From positions 1 to 32,381 of the forward strand of contig JAFXIT010000020.1 in NCBI GenBank assembly GCA_017532825.1: DNA of 32,381 nt, read 5' to 3'. The translations under genes and the position numbers were made by a program. The notes under the pieces are model-generated. The model had not been told where the DNA came from. It worked only from the letters and a program-made list of their open reading frames with translations, and ran no database searches. This document shows positions 16,056 through 23,335 of the stretch, one piece after another. How positions within the stretch are numbered: the stretch's first letter is position 1; each line of letters starts with the position of its first letter. The stretch comes from Clostridia bacterium. Its GTDB lineage: Bacteria; Bacillota; Clostridia; Oscillospirales; QAMX01.

Positions 16056-17924
16056 ATGGAATACAATCCTCTCGTCCGCTCCGCACCCACCCCTCAAAGC
16101 ACCAGATACGTACGCTTTAAGGGGATAGACCTTTCCGCGGACCCTGCGCTTATCGATCCCGGCCGTTCACCCGATGCACCCAACCTCATATCCGACAGCG
16201 GCGGATATCCCGAGAAAAGACTCGGCTGGAGAAGCCTCTGCCGCTTTGAAAAGAGGATAAACGGTATCCACCGAGGGGTACTTACCTCCGGAGAGTACAT
16301 ATTGGTACACTCGGGTGACGGACTTTATTCCTATTGTGAGGGCAACGCCCTACTGTTGTGCGACGGCCTTAACGACGACCGCTCCTTTTCCTTCGTCGCA
16401 AGGGGGAGGATGTGGATACTTACCGGCAGAGAGTACCTCGTCTTTGACGGTGAAAGGGTAACGCCCGTGGCCGACATAGCCTACGCCCCCACGACGGTGC
16501 TTTCCTCGCCGCCCGAAGGCGGCGGGTACCCCTTTGAGGCGGTAAATCTGCTGACTCCGAGGAGAAAAAACAGCTTTCTCTCGGACGGGACGGCCACTAA
16601 ATACGTCCTTGACTGCGACGGGATCGACCTTGTGGAGTCGGTCAAGGTAAACGGGGAGGAGGTCGAGGGCTACACCGTCGACCTTGAAGAGGGCAGTATC
16701 ACCTTTGCCGATCCTCCCGAGGCTCCCGAGGTGACGGGGCAGGACAACCTGACCGTGACCTTTTCAAAGACGGTAGAGGGCTACTCCGAGGTCATCTCAA
16801 GATGCCGCTTTGCCGCTGCCTACGGCTTTGACAGCACCGAGGGCGAGCGGGTGTTCTTCTCGGGAAACCCCGATAAGCCAAACGTCGACTGGCACTGCGA
16901 GGCGCACGATCCCGACTACCTTTCCGACCCGGCATACGTGCCCGATACCTCGTTTGCCTACATAGGCGCCGACTCAAACCCCATAATGGGCTACCGACGT
17001 CTGGAGGGGTATATGGCAATAATCAAGGGTCAAAACGACCAGGACGCCACGGTATTTCTTCGCAGCTCGACGGTGGATGAGGACGGTGAGGCGGTCTTTC
17101 CCGTCATGCAGGGTGCGGCGGGCTACGGAGCGGTATCGCCCTATTCGATAGCCTCGCTGGGCGGTGAGCCGCTGTTTTTGTCACCCAGAGGTATAATCGG
17201 CATTGCCTCGGAGGACATAACCGACAGCTGTACCATGCAAAACCGATCCTTTTTTGCCGATGCGGGGCTCTGTGCCGAAAGGGATCTTTCCCAGGCCGTT
17301 GCCGCAGAGTGGGACGGCAGATACATCCTTGCGGTAAACGGCGGGGCCTATCTGCTTGACGGCAGACAGCAAAAGACCTACCTTGCAAGGAGCGGGGGAG
17401 ACTACGTCTATGAGTGCTTCCGCTTTGAAAATATTCCCGCACGGGTCCTCTGCGAGGCGGACGGTACCCTATATTTCGGCACCGAGGACGGCCGATTCTG
17501 CCGCTTCAATAACGACATCGTCGGCATGGAGCGCTTTTCGGACGACGGCGAGCCCATCGTTGCGAGATGGTCTACCAAGGCCGATGACGACGGGGATTTC
17601 GGAAGGTATAAGCAGCTGCTGCGGAGAGGCTGTGCGGTCATGCTCAAGCCCTATACACGCAGCTCTGTGAAGATATACCTGCGTACCGAAAGCGATTTCG
17701 GTGAGCTTGTGCGCTCGGAGATGATGGACATCTTCGACTTCAACGAGTTCGATTTCTCCCGCATATCCTTCAATACCTCCGATATGCCGCAGGTCTGCCC
17801 CGTAAACCGAAAGGTACGCCACTACATTACCCTCCAGATAACCGTCGAAAACGACAGTGTAAACGAGGGCTTCGGCGTTTACGGTATAGTAAAGCGCTAT
17901 ACCAAGGGGAGGTATGTAAAGTGA
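16056..17924 (+). CDS. Tail nozzle / DNA-stabilisation protein, beta-propeller type
   Basis: This 622-residue protein starts at ATG 16056 after GGAGGT (16044-16049); a longer in-frame start at 16041 lacks a ribosome site. Its N-terminus has the pattern R-S-P-D-A-P-N-L-I-S-D-x-G-G-Y-P-x-K-R-L-G-W, typical of podoviral tail-tube or nozzle proteins, where a short arm clamps the adaptor ring. The body is a series of beta-blades with repeated strands such as Y-I-L-V-H-S-G-D-G and Y-S-I-A-S-L-G-G-E-P-L-F-L. This resembles T7 gp12 or P22 gp10-like nozzles. It confirms a short-tailed particle, since no tape measure or sheath genes exist. Confidence 0.75.
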   Translation: MEYNPLVRSAPTPQSTRYVRFKGIDLSADPALIDPGRSPDAPNLISDSGGYPEKRLGWRSLCRFEKRINGIHRGVLTSGEYILVHSGDGLYSYCEGNALLLCDGLNDDRSFSFVARGRMWILTGREYLVFDGERVTPVADIAYAPTTVLSSPPEGGGYPFEAVNLLTPRRKNSFLSDGTATKYVLDCDGIDLVESVKVNGEEVEGYTVDLEEGSITFADPPEAPEVTGQDNLTVTFSKTVEGYSEVISRCRFAAAYGFDSTEGERVFFSGNPDKPNVDWHCEAHDPDYLSDPAYVPDTSFAYIGADSNPIMGYRRLEGYMAIIKGQNDQDATVFLRSSTVDEDGEAVFPVMQGAAGYGAVSPYSIASLGGEPLFLSPRGIIGIASEDITDSCTMQNRSFFADAGLCAERDLSQAVAAEWDGRYILAVNGGAYLLDGRQQKTYLARSGGDYVYECFRFENIPARVLCEADGTLYFGTEDGRFCRFNNDIVGMERFSDDGEPIVARWSTKADDDGDFGRYKQLLRRGCAVMLKPYTRSSVKIYLRTESDFGELVRSEMMDIFDFNEFDFSRISFNTSDMPQVCPVNRKVRHYITLQITVENDSVNEGFGVYGIVKRYTKGRYVK

Positions 17925-17952
17925 TATTTTTCATACGAAAGGAGATAAAACA

Positions 17953-18660
17953 ATGAGCATACGCGATCTCAAATTCTCTTCGGGAGATTTTTCGGGCAAG
18001 GACATATCCTCTCTGCCCGACCGTCCGCAGATATCCACCGCCGAGCTAAAGGCGAGGTTTGACAGCATCGGCAAGAGCATGCTTGCCCTTGGCAGCTTTA
18101 ACGGGCTTGTCGATGCGCTGACGGCAAATACCGGAGCAGGGGAGATAGGAACGACCTCGGGCAGAAGCCTACAGACCGAGCTGGATATGAAGGCGGTCAG
18201 ACATTCCCCCTCGTTTACGGGAATTCCCACCGCAGATACGCCACCCAGAGGCAGTGACACCACCCAGCTTGCCACAACGGCGTTTGTCAACCGAGCCCTC
18301 GGTGACGGCGGCTACGGCAATATGATGCGTGAGATATACGACTCGCAGGGCCGTGAATGCGACGTGTTTGCCTATGCCGACAGCAAGGCGACCGTGGAGC
18401 ACCATACCTTCACCCTCGGCACCGATTGGGAGGGAGTCGGTCCGTACACCTGCGATATAAGCCTTGAGGGTATAAGACAGGGCGACTGCCCGAAGGTCGA
18501 CGTCGTTCTTTCCGACGATGCCGAAACGGCGAAGGCCGAGATAGAGGCATACTCCAAGATCGGCAGGATGACGGTCGTCGGAGAGGGCGTGATAAGGGCC
18601 TACTGCTATGAGTCTACCCCCGGCACCGCCCTCACGATCCAGCTGGAGGTGGTCAGATAA
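17953..18660 (+). CDS. Tail fibre / appendage protein
   Basis: This 235-residue protein has an N-terminal helical anchor (about 1-65). A fibre-type repeat segment follows: S-P-S-F-T-G-I-P-T-A-D-T-P-P-R-G, then T-T-Q-L-A-T-T-A-F-V-N. This motif is widespread in phage tail fibres, where it precedes the receptor-binding or exchange domain. The C-terminal ~90 residues form a beta domain. AAAGGAG lies upstream. The stop overlaps the next start by one base, coupling it to the glycine-rich adhesin. Confidence 0.75.
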   Translation: MSIRDLKFSSGDFSGKDISSLPDRPQISTAELKARFDSIGKSMLALGSFNGLVDALTANTGAGEIGTTSGRSLQTELDMKAVRHSPSFTGIPTADTPPRGSDTTQLATTAFVNRALGDGGYGNMMREIYDSQGRECDVFAYADSKATVEHHTFTLGTDWEGVGPYTCDISLEGIRQGDCPKVDVVLSDDAETAKAEIEAYSKIGRMTVVGEGVIRAYCYESTPGTALTIQLEVVR

Positions 18661-19895
18661 TGGGTGATTGCTTTATCACAAGACGAGGCGGCGGTGGCGG
18701 AGGAAAGTTCCGCACCGAGATATACACCAAAAGCGGAAGCTGGATATGTCCCCCGGGCGTGAGAAAGGTAAACGTACGCCTTTTCGGAGGCGGCGGCAGT
18801 GCGGGAAGGGCTCTTTCCGACAGAGCAAGCTCGGTCTTCGGCGGAGGCGGCGGTGGAGGCGGCCATATGGCCTATGCATCGCTCGACGTCGAGCCGGGCA
18901 GGGAATATATCGTAACCGTCGGCGCAGGCGGTGCGGGCGTAGGTAACGTGACCTCGACGCCTATCAGCGAAAGCATTGCGGGAAACAGCGGCGGAGTTAC
19001 CTCGTTCGGGGATCTGCTTTCTGCCAGCGGCGGCTCGGGCGGTACCTCCGAGGGAGGCGACGGCGGCTCGGGCGGCGGCGGTTGGAAGGCAAACAGCAAC
19101 TATGCCGGTAAGGGCGGTAATGCAAGCTACGGCGGAGGCGGCGGTGGCGGCGGCTCGGGTGCGATAGGCACTACCGCGGCTACCGCAGGCGGTAACGGCG
19201 GCGACGGCGGCATCTACGGCGGCGGAGGCGGCGGTGGCGGTACCCACAGCACCGACGGAAGTATTTCCGGCGGCCTTGGCGGTGCAGGCGGCCAATACGG
19301 CGGCAACGGCGGCCGAGGTGACAACTACTACGAGTGGGAAAACGGCACCGGCTGTGCCGAGCCCGGCTCAAACGGTACCGACACCACCTCCGATCGCACT
19401 CTTGAATTCGTCGGCACCGGCCTTGGCGGTGAGATCGGCAGGAGAGAGGGCGCCTATTCGACATACGCAAACGGTGTCGGAGGGGGCGGAGGCGGTGGCT
19501 ACGGCGGCAACGGCGGAAGCAGCTGCGCAGTTTACAATATAACCCAGTCAAAGCAGTCCTCGGGCGGCGGTGGCGGAGGCGGTTACGGTGCTGACGGCGG
19601 CAAAGGCGGTCAGGCAAACCAGTATTCAAACTCCAACGGCGGCGGAGGCGGCGGAGGTGGCGGCGGCTACGGTGCTCCGGGCGGTGACGGCGGCTTTGGC
19701 GGAGGCGGCGGTGGCGGCTACGGCCTTGGCGGCCTCGGCGGAAGCTCCAACGCCGGCTTCTCGGTAAGCTCCTTTGTCGGCGGACGCAATCCCAACGGCG
19801 GCATAGCCGCAGGCGGTGCTGCAAGGTATATCGGTACCCAGTGGTTCTACGGCTCGGGCGGCGACGGCATCGTCATAATCCAGTACTACGAATAA
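18660..19895 (+). CDS. Glycine-rich tail-tip adhesin
   Basis: This 411-residue protein has an N-terminal beta motif T-K-S-G-S-W-I-C-P-P-G-V-R-K-V-N-V-R, the usual lead-in of glycine-rich phage and bacterial surface proteins. After it come more than 300 residues dominated by runs of four to nine glycines separated by short variable loops, ending in W-F-Y-G-S-G-G-D-G-I-V-I-I-Q-Y-Y-E. Such arrays can fold as polyglycine-II helix bundles, as in the receptor-binding tip of Salmonella phage S16. The loops would contact the receptor. The DNA is rich in GGCGGC repeats, so the large reading frames on the opposite strand here are artefacts. It probably determines which cells the particle binds (inference). 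Confidence 0.75.
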   Translation: MGDCFITRRGGGGGGKFRTEIYTKSGSWICPPGVRKVNVRLFGGGGSAGRALSDRASSVFGGGGGGGGHMAYASLDVEPGREYIVTVGAGGAGVGNVTSTPISESIAGNSGGVTSFGDLLSASGGSGGTSEGGDGGSGGGGWKANSNYAGKGGNASYGGGGGGGGSGAIGTTAATAGGNGGDGGIYGGGGGGGGTHSTDGSISGGLGGAGGQYGGNGGRGDNYYEWENGTGCAEPGSNGTDTTSDRTLEFVGTGLGGEIGRREGAYSTYANGVGGGGGGGYGGNGGSSCAVYNITQSKQSSGGGGGGGYGADGGKGGQANQYSNSNGGGGGGGGGGYGAPGGDGGFGGGGGGGYGLGGLGGSSNAGFSVSSFVGGRNPNGGIAAGGAARYIGTQWFYGSGGDGIVIIQYYE

Positions 19896-19906
19896 GGAGA
19901 AGGTCT

Positions 19907-20164
19907 ATGAAGATATTTCAGATACTCAACGGTGTCTGCCATTGGGACGCTACCAAGCTCCATCCCACGCTTAACAGCACCCTTGGCAGATATGCGGCAA
20001 ATATAGCCTTTGTCGAAGCGCCCGACTTCGTCTTTGAAGGCTGGGGCTACGACGCAAGTGCAGAGGGTGATGCCAGATTTATTCCTCCCGAGACTCCCAA
20101 AGGCTGGCTCTACGACGACCGAAGCGGTACCTTTTACCCTGAGTCGATGAATACGGAGGAATAA
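19907..20164 (+). CDS. Small protein linked to the fibre genes, function unknown
   Basis: This 85-residue protein starts at ATG 19907, supported by AAGGAGA at 19893-19899; an upstream in-frame start lacks such a site. It is rich in aromatic residues. The C-terminal part F-E-G-W-G-Y-D-A-S-A-E-G-D-A-R-F-I followed by G-W-L-Y-D-D resembles short proteins that follow fibre genes in clostridial phages, sometimes described as fibre-assembly or tail-accessory proteins. It has no signal peptide or membrane segment. Role is not established. Confidence 0.5.
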   Translation: MKIFQILNGVCHWDATKLHPTLNSTLGRYAANIAFVEAPDFVFEGWGYDASAEGDARFIPPETPKGWLYDDRSGTFYPESMNTEE

Positions 20165-20165
20165 T

Positions 20166-20474
20166 ATGGCAGAAACGGTGGTGACCTCGCTCAGTGCCGT
20201 TATCGTAGCGGCAGTGGGTGCTCTGACGGTCCTGCTTGAGTGCAAGGCCGACAGAGACCGCAAGCGCATAAGCGGTGAGGACAGAGACAGAAGCGAGCTG
20301 TTTTTACATATGGTACGCCAGCTTGACGCCCAGGGACGTCTTACCGAGATATGCGCCAAGCGCCTTGCGGGCATCGCCCTCAACGGCGACGTCGCCGCCG
20401 CTATGGAGTCGGCGCATGCGGCCCGTGAGTCGACAGAAGAGCTGGTACAAAAGGTAACCTCAAAGCATATATAA
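20166..20474 (+). CDS. Small single-span membrane protein in the lysis region
   Basis: This 102-residue protein has one N-terminal hydrophobic helix (about 8-25), then a highly charged, helical cytoplasmic or external tail with many Arg, Asp and Glu. It starts 1 base after the previous stop, with the upstream gene's end serving as leader. Position just before the holin suggests a second holin, antiholin or a virion-associated membrane protein. No motif decides between them. Confidence 0.5.
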   Translation: MAETVVTSLSAVIVAAVGALTVLLECKADRDRKRISGEDRDRSELFLHMVRQLDAQGRLTEICAKRLAGIALNGDVAAAMESAHAARESTEELVQKVTSKHI

Positions 20475-20480
20475 AAGGGG

Positions 20481-20780
20481 GTGAGGGATACGGAGATCAC
20501 AAAATACGTAAAGCCCGAGCTTATGATCCTTGCGGCGGTATGCTATATGCTCGGACTGCTTCTTAAGCGCTCGGATGGGGTCAAGGATAAGCTTATACCC
20601 CTTATTCTCGGCATATTTGCCGTGCTCTGCGCTACGCTCTACGTCTTCGGGTCAAGCAGGATCGCAAATCTTGCTCAGGCGCTTGACTGTATGTTTACGG
20701 GAGTGACCCAGGGAGTCCTGTGTGCGGGACTTGCCGTGTACGGGGATCAGCTGATCAAGCAATCGGGAAAGGATGAGTAA
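20481..20780 (+). CDS. Phage holin
   Basis: This 99-residue protein has three hydrophobic segments (about 14-28, 38-57 and 68-88) joined by short charged loops and a charged C-terminal tail. The pattern E-I-T-K-Y-V-K-P-E-L and the closing T-Q-G-V-L-C-A-G-L-A-V-Y-G-D-Q are familiar from holins of clostridial phages. It would form membrane lesions that release the endolysin encoded next. The likely start is GTG at 20481 next to a G-rich ribosome site; the first ATG lies 43 bases further in and would remove part of the first helix. It overlaps nothing essential and ends 1 base before the endolysin start. Confidence 0.8.
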   Translation: MRDTEITKYVKPELMILAAVCYMLGLLLKRSDGVKDKLIPLILGIFAVLCATLYVFGSSRIANLAQALDCMFTGVTQGVLCAGLAVYGDQLIKQSGKDE

Positions 20781-20781
20781 T

Positions 20782-21597
20782 ATGACTCTCGGCGCAGATA
20801 TTTCGGCCTGGCAGGAAAGGGTCGATTTTGAAAGGTTTAGGCAGGGCGGAAGAAGCTTCGTGATGATTCGTGCAGGTGCGGGGAACAAGCCCGACAGCCG
20901 CTTTGCGGAGCATTACGATGCGGCCATTGCCGCAGGTGTGGACGTGGGGGCGTACTGGTTTTCCTACGCCGCAGACACACAAGCCGCCCAGCAGGAGGCA
21001 GGGAGATGCATCGAGGTCCTTTCGGGAAGGCGTATAGTCTATCCCGTTGCCTTTGATTACGAGGCCGCAAGCGCCGAAGGCGGCCCTCTGCCGTCAAGGA
21101 AGGCGCTTACCGATATGGCCCTTGCCTTCTGCAGGGAGATAAGAGCGGCGGGATTTATCCCCGCAGTATATACAAACCCCGATTACCTTGCAAACCGCTA
21201 TGAGGCCGAAAGGCTTTCGGAGGTCGATCTGTGGCTTGCGGCCTGGGGACGGAGCGATCCGCCAACGGCTGATAACAGCGGCAGATGTGACATCTGGCAG
21301 TACGCCGTGGTCGGAAGCCGATCCGACGTGGAGGCGGGCAGGGCAAGCGCTTCGGGAGAGGTGGCGGGTATCGAGGGTGCGGCGGACGTAGATATATCTT
21401 ACCGTGACTATGCCGCAGAATATGCGGCAAGGGAAAGATGGAACCGCATCGAGGACCTGCCGAAGTACTACCGTGACGAGATAGCCGAGCTTGTAAGGGT
21501 CGGCGCACTTAAGGGCGGCAGCGGCGGACTTGACCTTTCGGAGGATATGGTGCGCTGTATGATCGTCGCAAAGCGGTATACCGATATCAAAGGATAG
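20782..21597 (+). CDS. GH25 endolysin (N-acetylmuramidase)
   Basis: This protein of about 271 residues is a GH25 lysozyme that cuts the MurNAc-GlcNAc bond of peptidoglycan. It opens with G-A-D-I-S-A-W-Q, the family's D-x-S-x-W start. The catalytic D-x-E appears as V-A-F-D-Y-E-A (about residue 90-96), and W-x-Y/F and Y-T-N-P motifs follow. The C-terminal ~45 residues (R-I-E-D-L-P-K-Y-Y-R-D-E-I through D-M-V-R) form a short helical module found on many clostridial lysins. I prefer ATG 20782 because AAAGGA sits 8 bases upstream; ATG 20773 is the alternative. It works with the holin for lysis. Confidence 0.92.
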   Translation: MTLGADISAWQERVDFERFRQGGRSFVMIRAGAGNKPDSRFAEHYDAAIAAGVDVGAYWFSYAADTQAAQQEAGRCIEVLSGRRIVYPVAFDYEAASAEGGPLPSRKALTDMALAFCREIRAAGFIPAVYTNPDYLANRYEAERLSEVDLWLAAWGRSDPPTADNSGRCDIWQYAVVGSRSDVEAGRASASGEVAGIEGAADVDISYRDYAAEYAARERWNRIEDLPKYYRDEIAELVRVGALKGGSGGLDLSEDMVRCMIVAKRYTDIKG

Positions 21598-21612
21598 GAA
21601 AGGATACAAAGG

Positions 21613-23064
21613 ATGTCAAAATATTTTACGACCACCTACATTGACCCTGAGGGCAGGGTGCATACCGGATACGTCAAGGACGGCAAGACCTATAAGGATG
21701 CCGAGCATACCAAGCGTATCGACCCGGGCACGGTGGTAAACACCCTTGGCGGAAGCTACATAATGACCGAAAACGGCGGTGTAAAGCTTTCCGAATACAA
21801 GGGAAATACAACTGCTGTCACCTCCGGCGGAGGTGAATATCTCAAAAACGCAAAAAGCGGTGCCATCGCGGCACAAAAGCGCAGAAACGAGGCGGCCATC
21901 GCCGAGCTGGAGGCGGGACGCTCGGGTATAAACGAAAGCTACGACGCTCTTGCAAGGGAGGCCTACGCCGCCTACCGCATGGGTAACGAAGGTCTTGCAA
22001 ACGGCCTTGCCGCATCGGGACTCTACCGCTCGGGCTATTCCGACACCCTCCGAGCCGAGGGTCTGAGCTCCTATCGTGAGGGTCTTTCCAGAACACAGCG
22101 TGAGCGTGTAAGCAAGCTTAACGAGCTTGACAGAGAGATAGCACGCACACGTGCCGAGGGTGAGAGCAGGCTTGGCGAGATAGAAAGCGAGTACGCTCTT
22201 GCGGAGCTTAAGCAGTACAACACCGAGCGTGACCTGAACTACAAGCTCTCCCGTGACGAGGTCGAGGATGCGAGATATGCCGAGGAGGCGGCCTATCAAA
22301 AGCAGAAGGATGCGGCCTCCGAGGCCCTTAAAAAGGCGACCGAGGCGGCAAAGTACGGTGATTACGGTCTTCTTGCCGACCTTGGCATCGACACGTCGGC
22401 CTATCAGGCCGAGAAGGAGGCCAAGGTGCGTTCCGAGCAGGAAGCTCAAGCCTGGTCGAGGGCGCTTGATGCCATGGCGGCGGGGGATACCTCACTTCTC
22501 AAGGCGCTCGGAGTAGATACCTCCGCATACGAGCGCAAGCGTGACTGGGCGGAGGCGATAGATGCGCTGTCGGTAGGGGATACCTCACTTCTGCAGGAGC
22601 TTGGGGTCGACACCTCCTACTACGACAAAAAGCTCTCGGACAAGCTTGCCTCCGAGGCCTATTCCGAGGCGGCGGGACTGTCGCCCCTTGAAATGGAAGA
22701 GGCTGTACAGTATGCAAAGAGCTTTGTTACAAGCCAGCTCGAAAGCGGAAACGGGTATGAATATATTACCGAACGCCTGCGGGTGATGGAAAGCGACGTC
22801 AGACGGATATTCGGAGACGGCTTCTGGGAGGTATACCTGGATACCTGTCTGTCCCTTCTGCCGGGAAGTCTTACCTACGTCGAGCCGAAGGCAGAGGAGG
22901 AGAGCTACAAAGGTCCGTCGCTGTATACCGCCAAGGAGTATTATATACTCTTTGACGATATGCTCAAGCACGGAAAGAGTCGAAAAGAGGTAGATGCTAT
23001 CCTCGACCAGACGGGCCTTTCCGAGCAGGAGAAAATCGAGATCAAAAATCTGCTTGTCGGCTAA
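21613..23064 (+). CDS. Coiled-coil repeat protein, putative virion or ejection protein
   Basis: This 483-residue protein is the last gene of the cassette. Residues ~1-75 are beta-rich, ~80-245 are long charged coiled coil, and there are three repeats centred on G-(I/V)-D-T-S at residues 258, 300 and 331. Each repeat is preceded by G-D-(T/Y)-x-L-L-x-x-L. A compact C-terminal helical domain follows. There is no signal peptide or membrane segment. In podoviruses, long helical proteins late in the structural block are often internal ejection proteins, but those usually precede the fibre and lysis genes. A role in DNA ejection is therefore only a guess. It is intact and has a normal ribosome site. 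Confidence 0.55.
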   Translation: MSKYFTTTYIDPEGRVHTGYVKDGKTYKDAEHTKRIDPGTVVNTLGGSYIMTENGGVKLSEYKGNTTAVTSGGGEYLKNAKSGAIAAQKRRNEAAIAELEAGRSGINESYDALAREAYAAYRMGNEGLANGLAASGLYRSGYSDTLRAEGLSSYREGLSRTQRERVSKLNELDREIARTRAEGESRLGEIESEYALAELKQYNTERDLNYKLSRDEVEDARYAEEAAYQKQKDAASEALKKATEAAKYGDYGLLADLGIDTSAYQAEKEAKVRSEQEAQAWSRALDAMAAGDTSLLKALGVDTSAYERKRDWAEAIDALSVGDTSLLQELGVDTSYYDKKLSDKLASEAYSEAAGLSPLEMEEAVQYAKSFVTSQLESGNGYEYITERLRVMESDVRRIFGDGFWEVYLDTCLSLLPGSLTYVEPKAEEESYKGPSLYTAKEYYILFDDMLKHGKSRKEVDAILDQTGLSEQEKIEIKNLLVG

Positions 23065-23071
23065 AATGGGC

Positions 23072-23100
23072 TTGCAACCGATGAAAAACTGTGGTATAAT
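23072..23100 (+). promoter_or_regulatory. Promoter of the serS T-box leader
   Basis: TTGCAA (23072-23077) and TATAAT (23095-23100) are separated by 17 bases. The -10 sits within a small dyad, CTGTG (23089-23093) and CACAG (23103-23107). The -35 begins 8 bases after the stop of the last phage-cassette gene, so the cassette has no terminator of its own before the T-box. Confidence 0.8.
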
Positions 23101-23109
23101 ATCACAGTT

Positions 23110-23323
23110 ATAATGACGTACGAGGGAGAATACGGCGAAAATGCTCCGTTCAGAGAGCCGACGGCAGGTGAGAGTCGGTCGGGGATATCGTCCTTCCGCC
23201 TCCCCAGTCATCGGTACACGCCCGGAGCGTGCATGCAAATGAGTGGTCGCTTATGCGGCAATTTGGGTGGCAACGCGGATATTATCCGTCCCATGGCTTT
23301 TCATGGGACGGTTATTTTATTTT
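23110..23323 (+). promoter_or_regulatory. T-box riboswitch controlling serS
   Basis: The leader contains the conserved T-box sequence at 23260-23278 (AATTTGGGTGGCAACGCGG). The bulge TGGC would pair with a tRNA 3' end GCCA, which matches the G discriminator of tRNA-Ser. A terminator follows: CCGTCCCATG (23286-23295), loop, CATGGGACGG (23302-23311) and a T-rich run. The base of stem I is GGGAG (23124-23128) with CTCCC (23200-23204). A TCC serine triplet at 23195-23197 is a plausible specifier. When uncharged tRNA-Ser binds, the antiterminator forms and serS is expressed. Confidence 0.93.
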
Positions 23324-23335
23324 GGAGGTATAACG

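Larger units (their letters stand above)
10354..23064 (+). mobile_element. Podovirus-type morphogenesis and lysis cassette (domesticated prophage or GTA-like element)
   Basis: Sixteen consecutive + strand genes encode DNA packaging, portal, scaffold, coat, connector, tail nozzle, fibre and adhesin, then holin, endolysin and a coiled-coil protein. The order is that of a short-tailed phage. All reading frames are intact, spaced by a few bases or overlapping, with base composition like the host. No integrase, excisionase, repressor, replication, recombination or transposase gene is present, and I see no flanking att-like direct repeat. The left limit is the operator region. The right limit lies within 8 bases of the serS promoter -35. 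Alternatives are a defective prophage or a helper-dependent satellite. Confidence 0.75.

Noticed and set aside
14458-16086. A 542-residue open frame on the minus strand opposite the coat and connector genes
   Set aside because: It lies antisense to well supported capsid genes, has no ribosome site, and is a by-product of their codon usage. Other long minus-strand frames (for example 704-1615, 1628-2731 and 23312-24478) were dropped for the same reason.
19180-19824. Arg-rich and Ala-rich frames overlapping the glycine-rich adhesin
   Set aside because: They arise from translating GGC-rich DNA in the other frames. Their low-complexity composition is not protein-like.
10277-23110. att sites flanking the cassette
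   Set aside because: I found no direct repeat shared between the left intergenic region and the 23064-23110 junction by eye, and there is no integrase or tRNA gene. A computed repeat search would be decisive.
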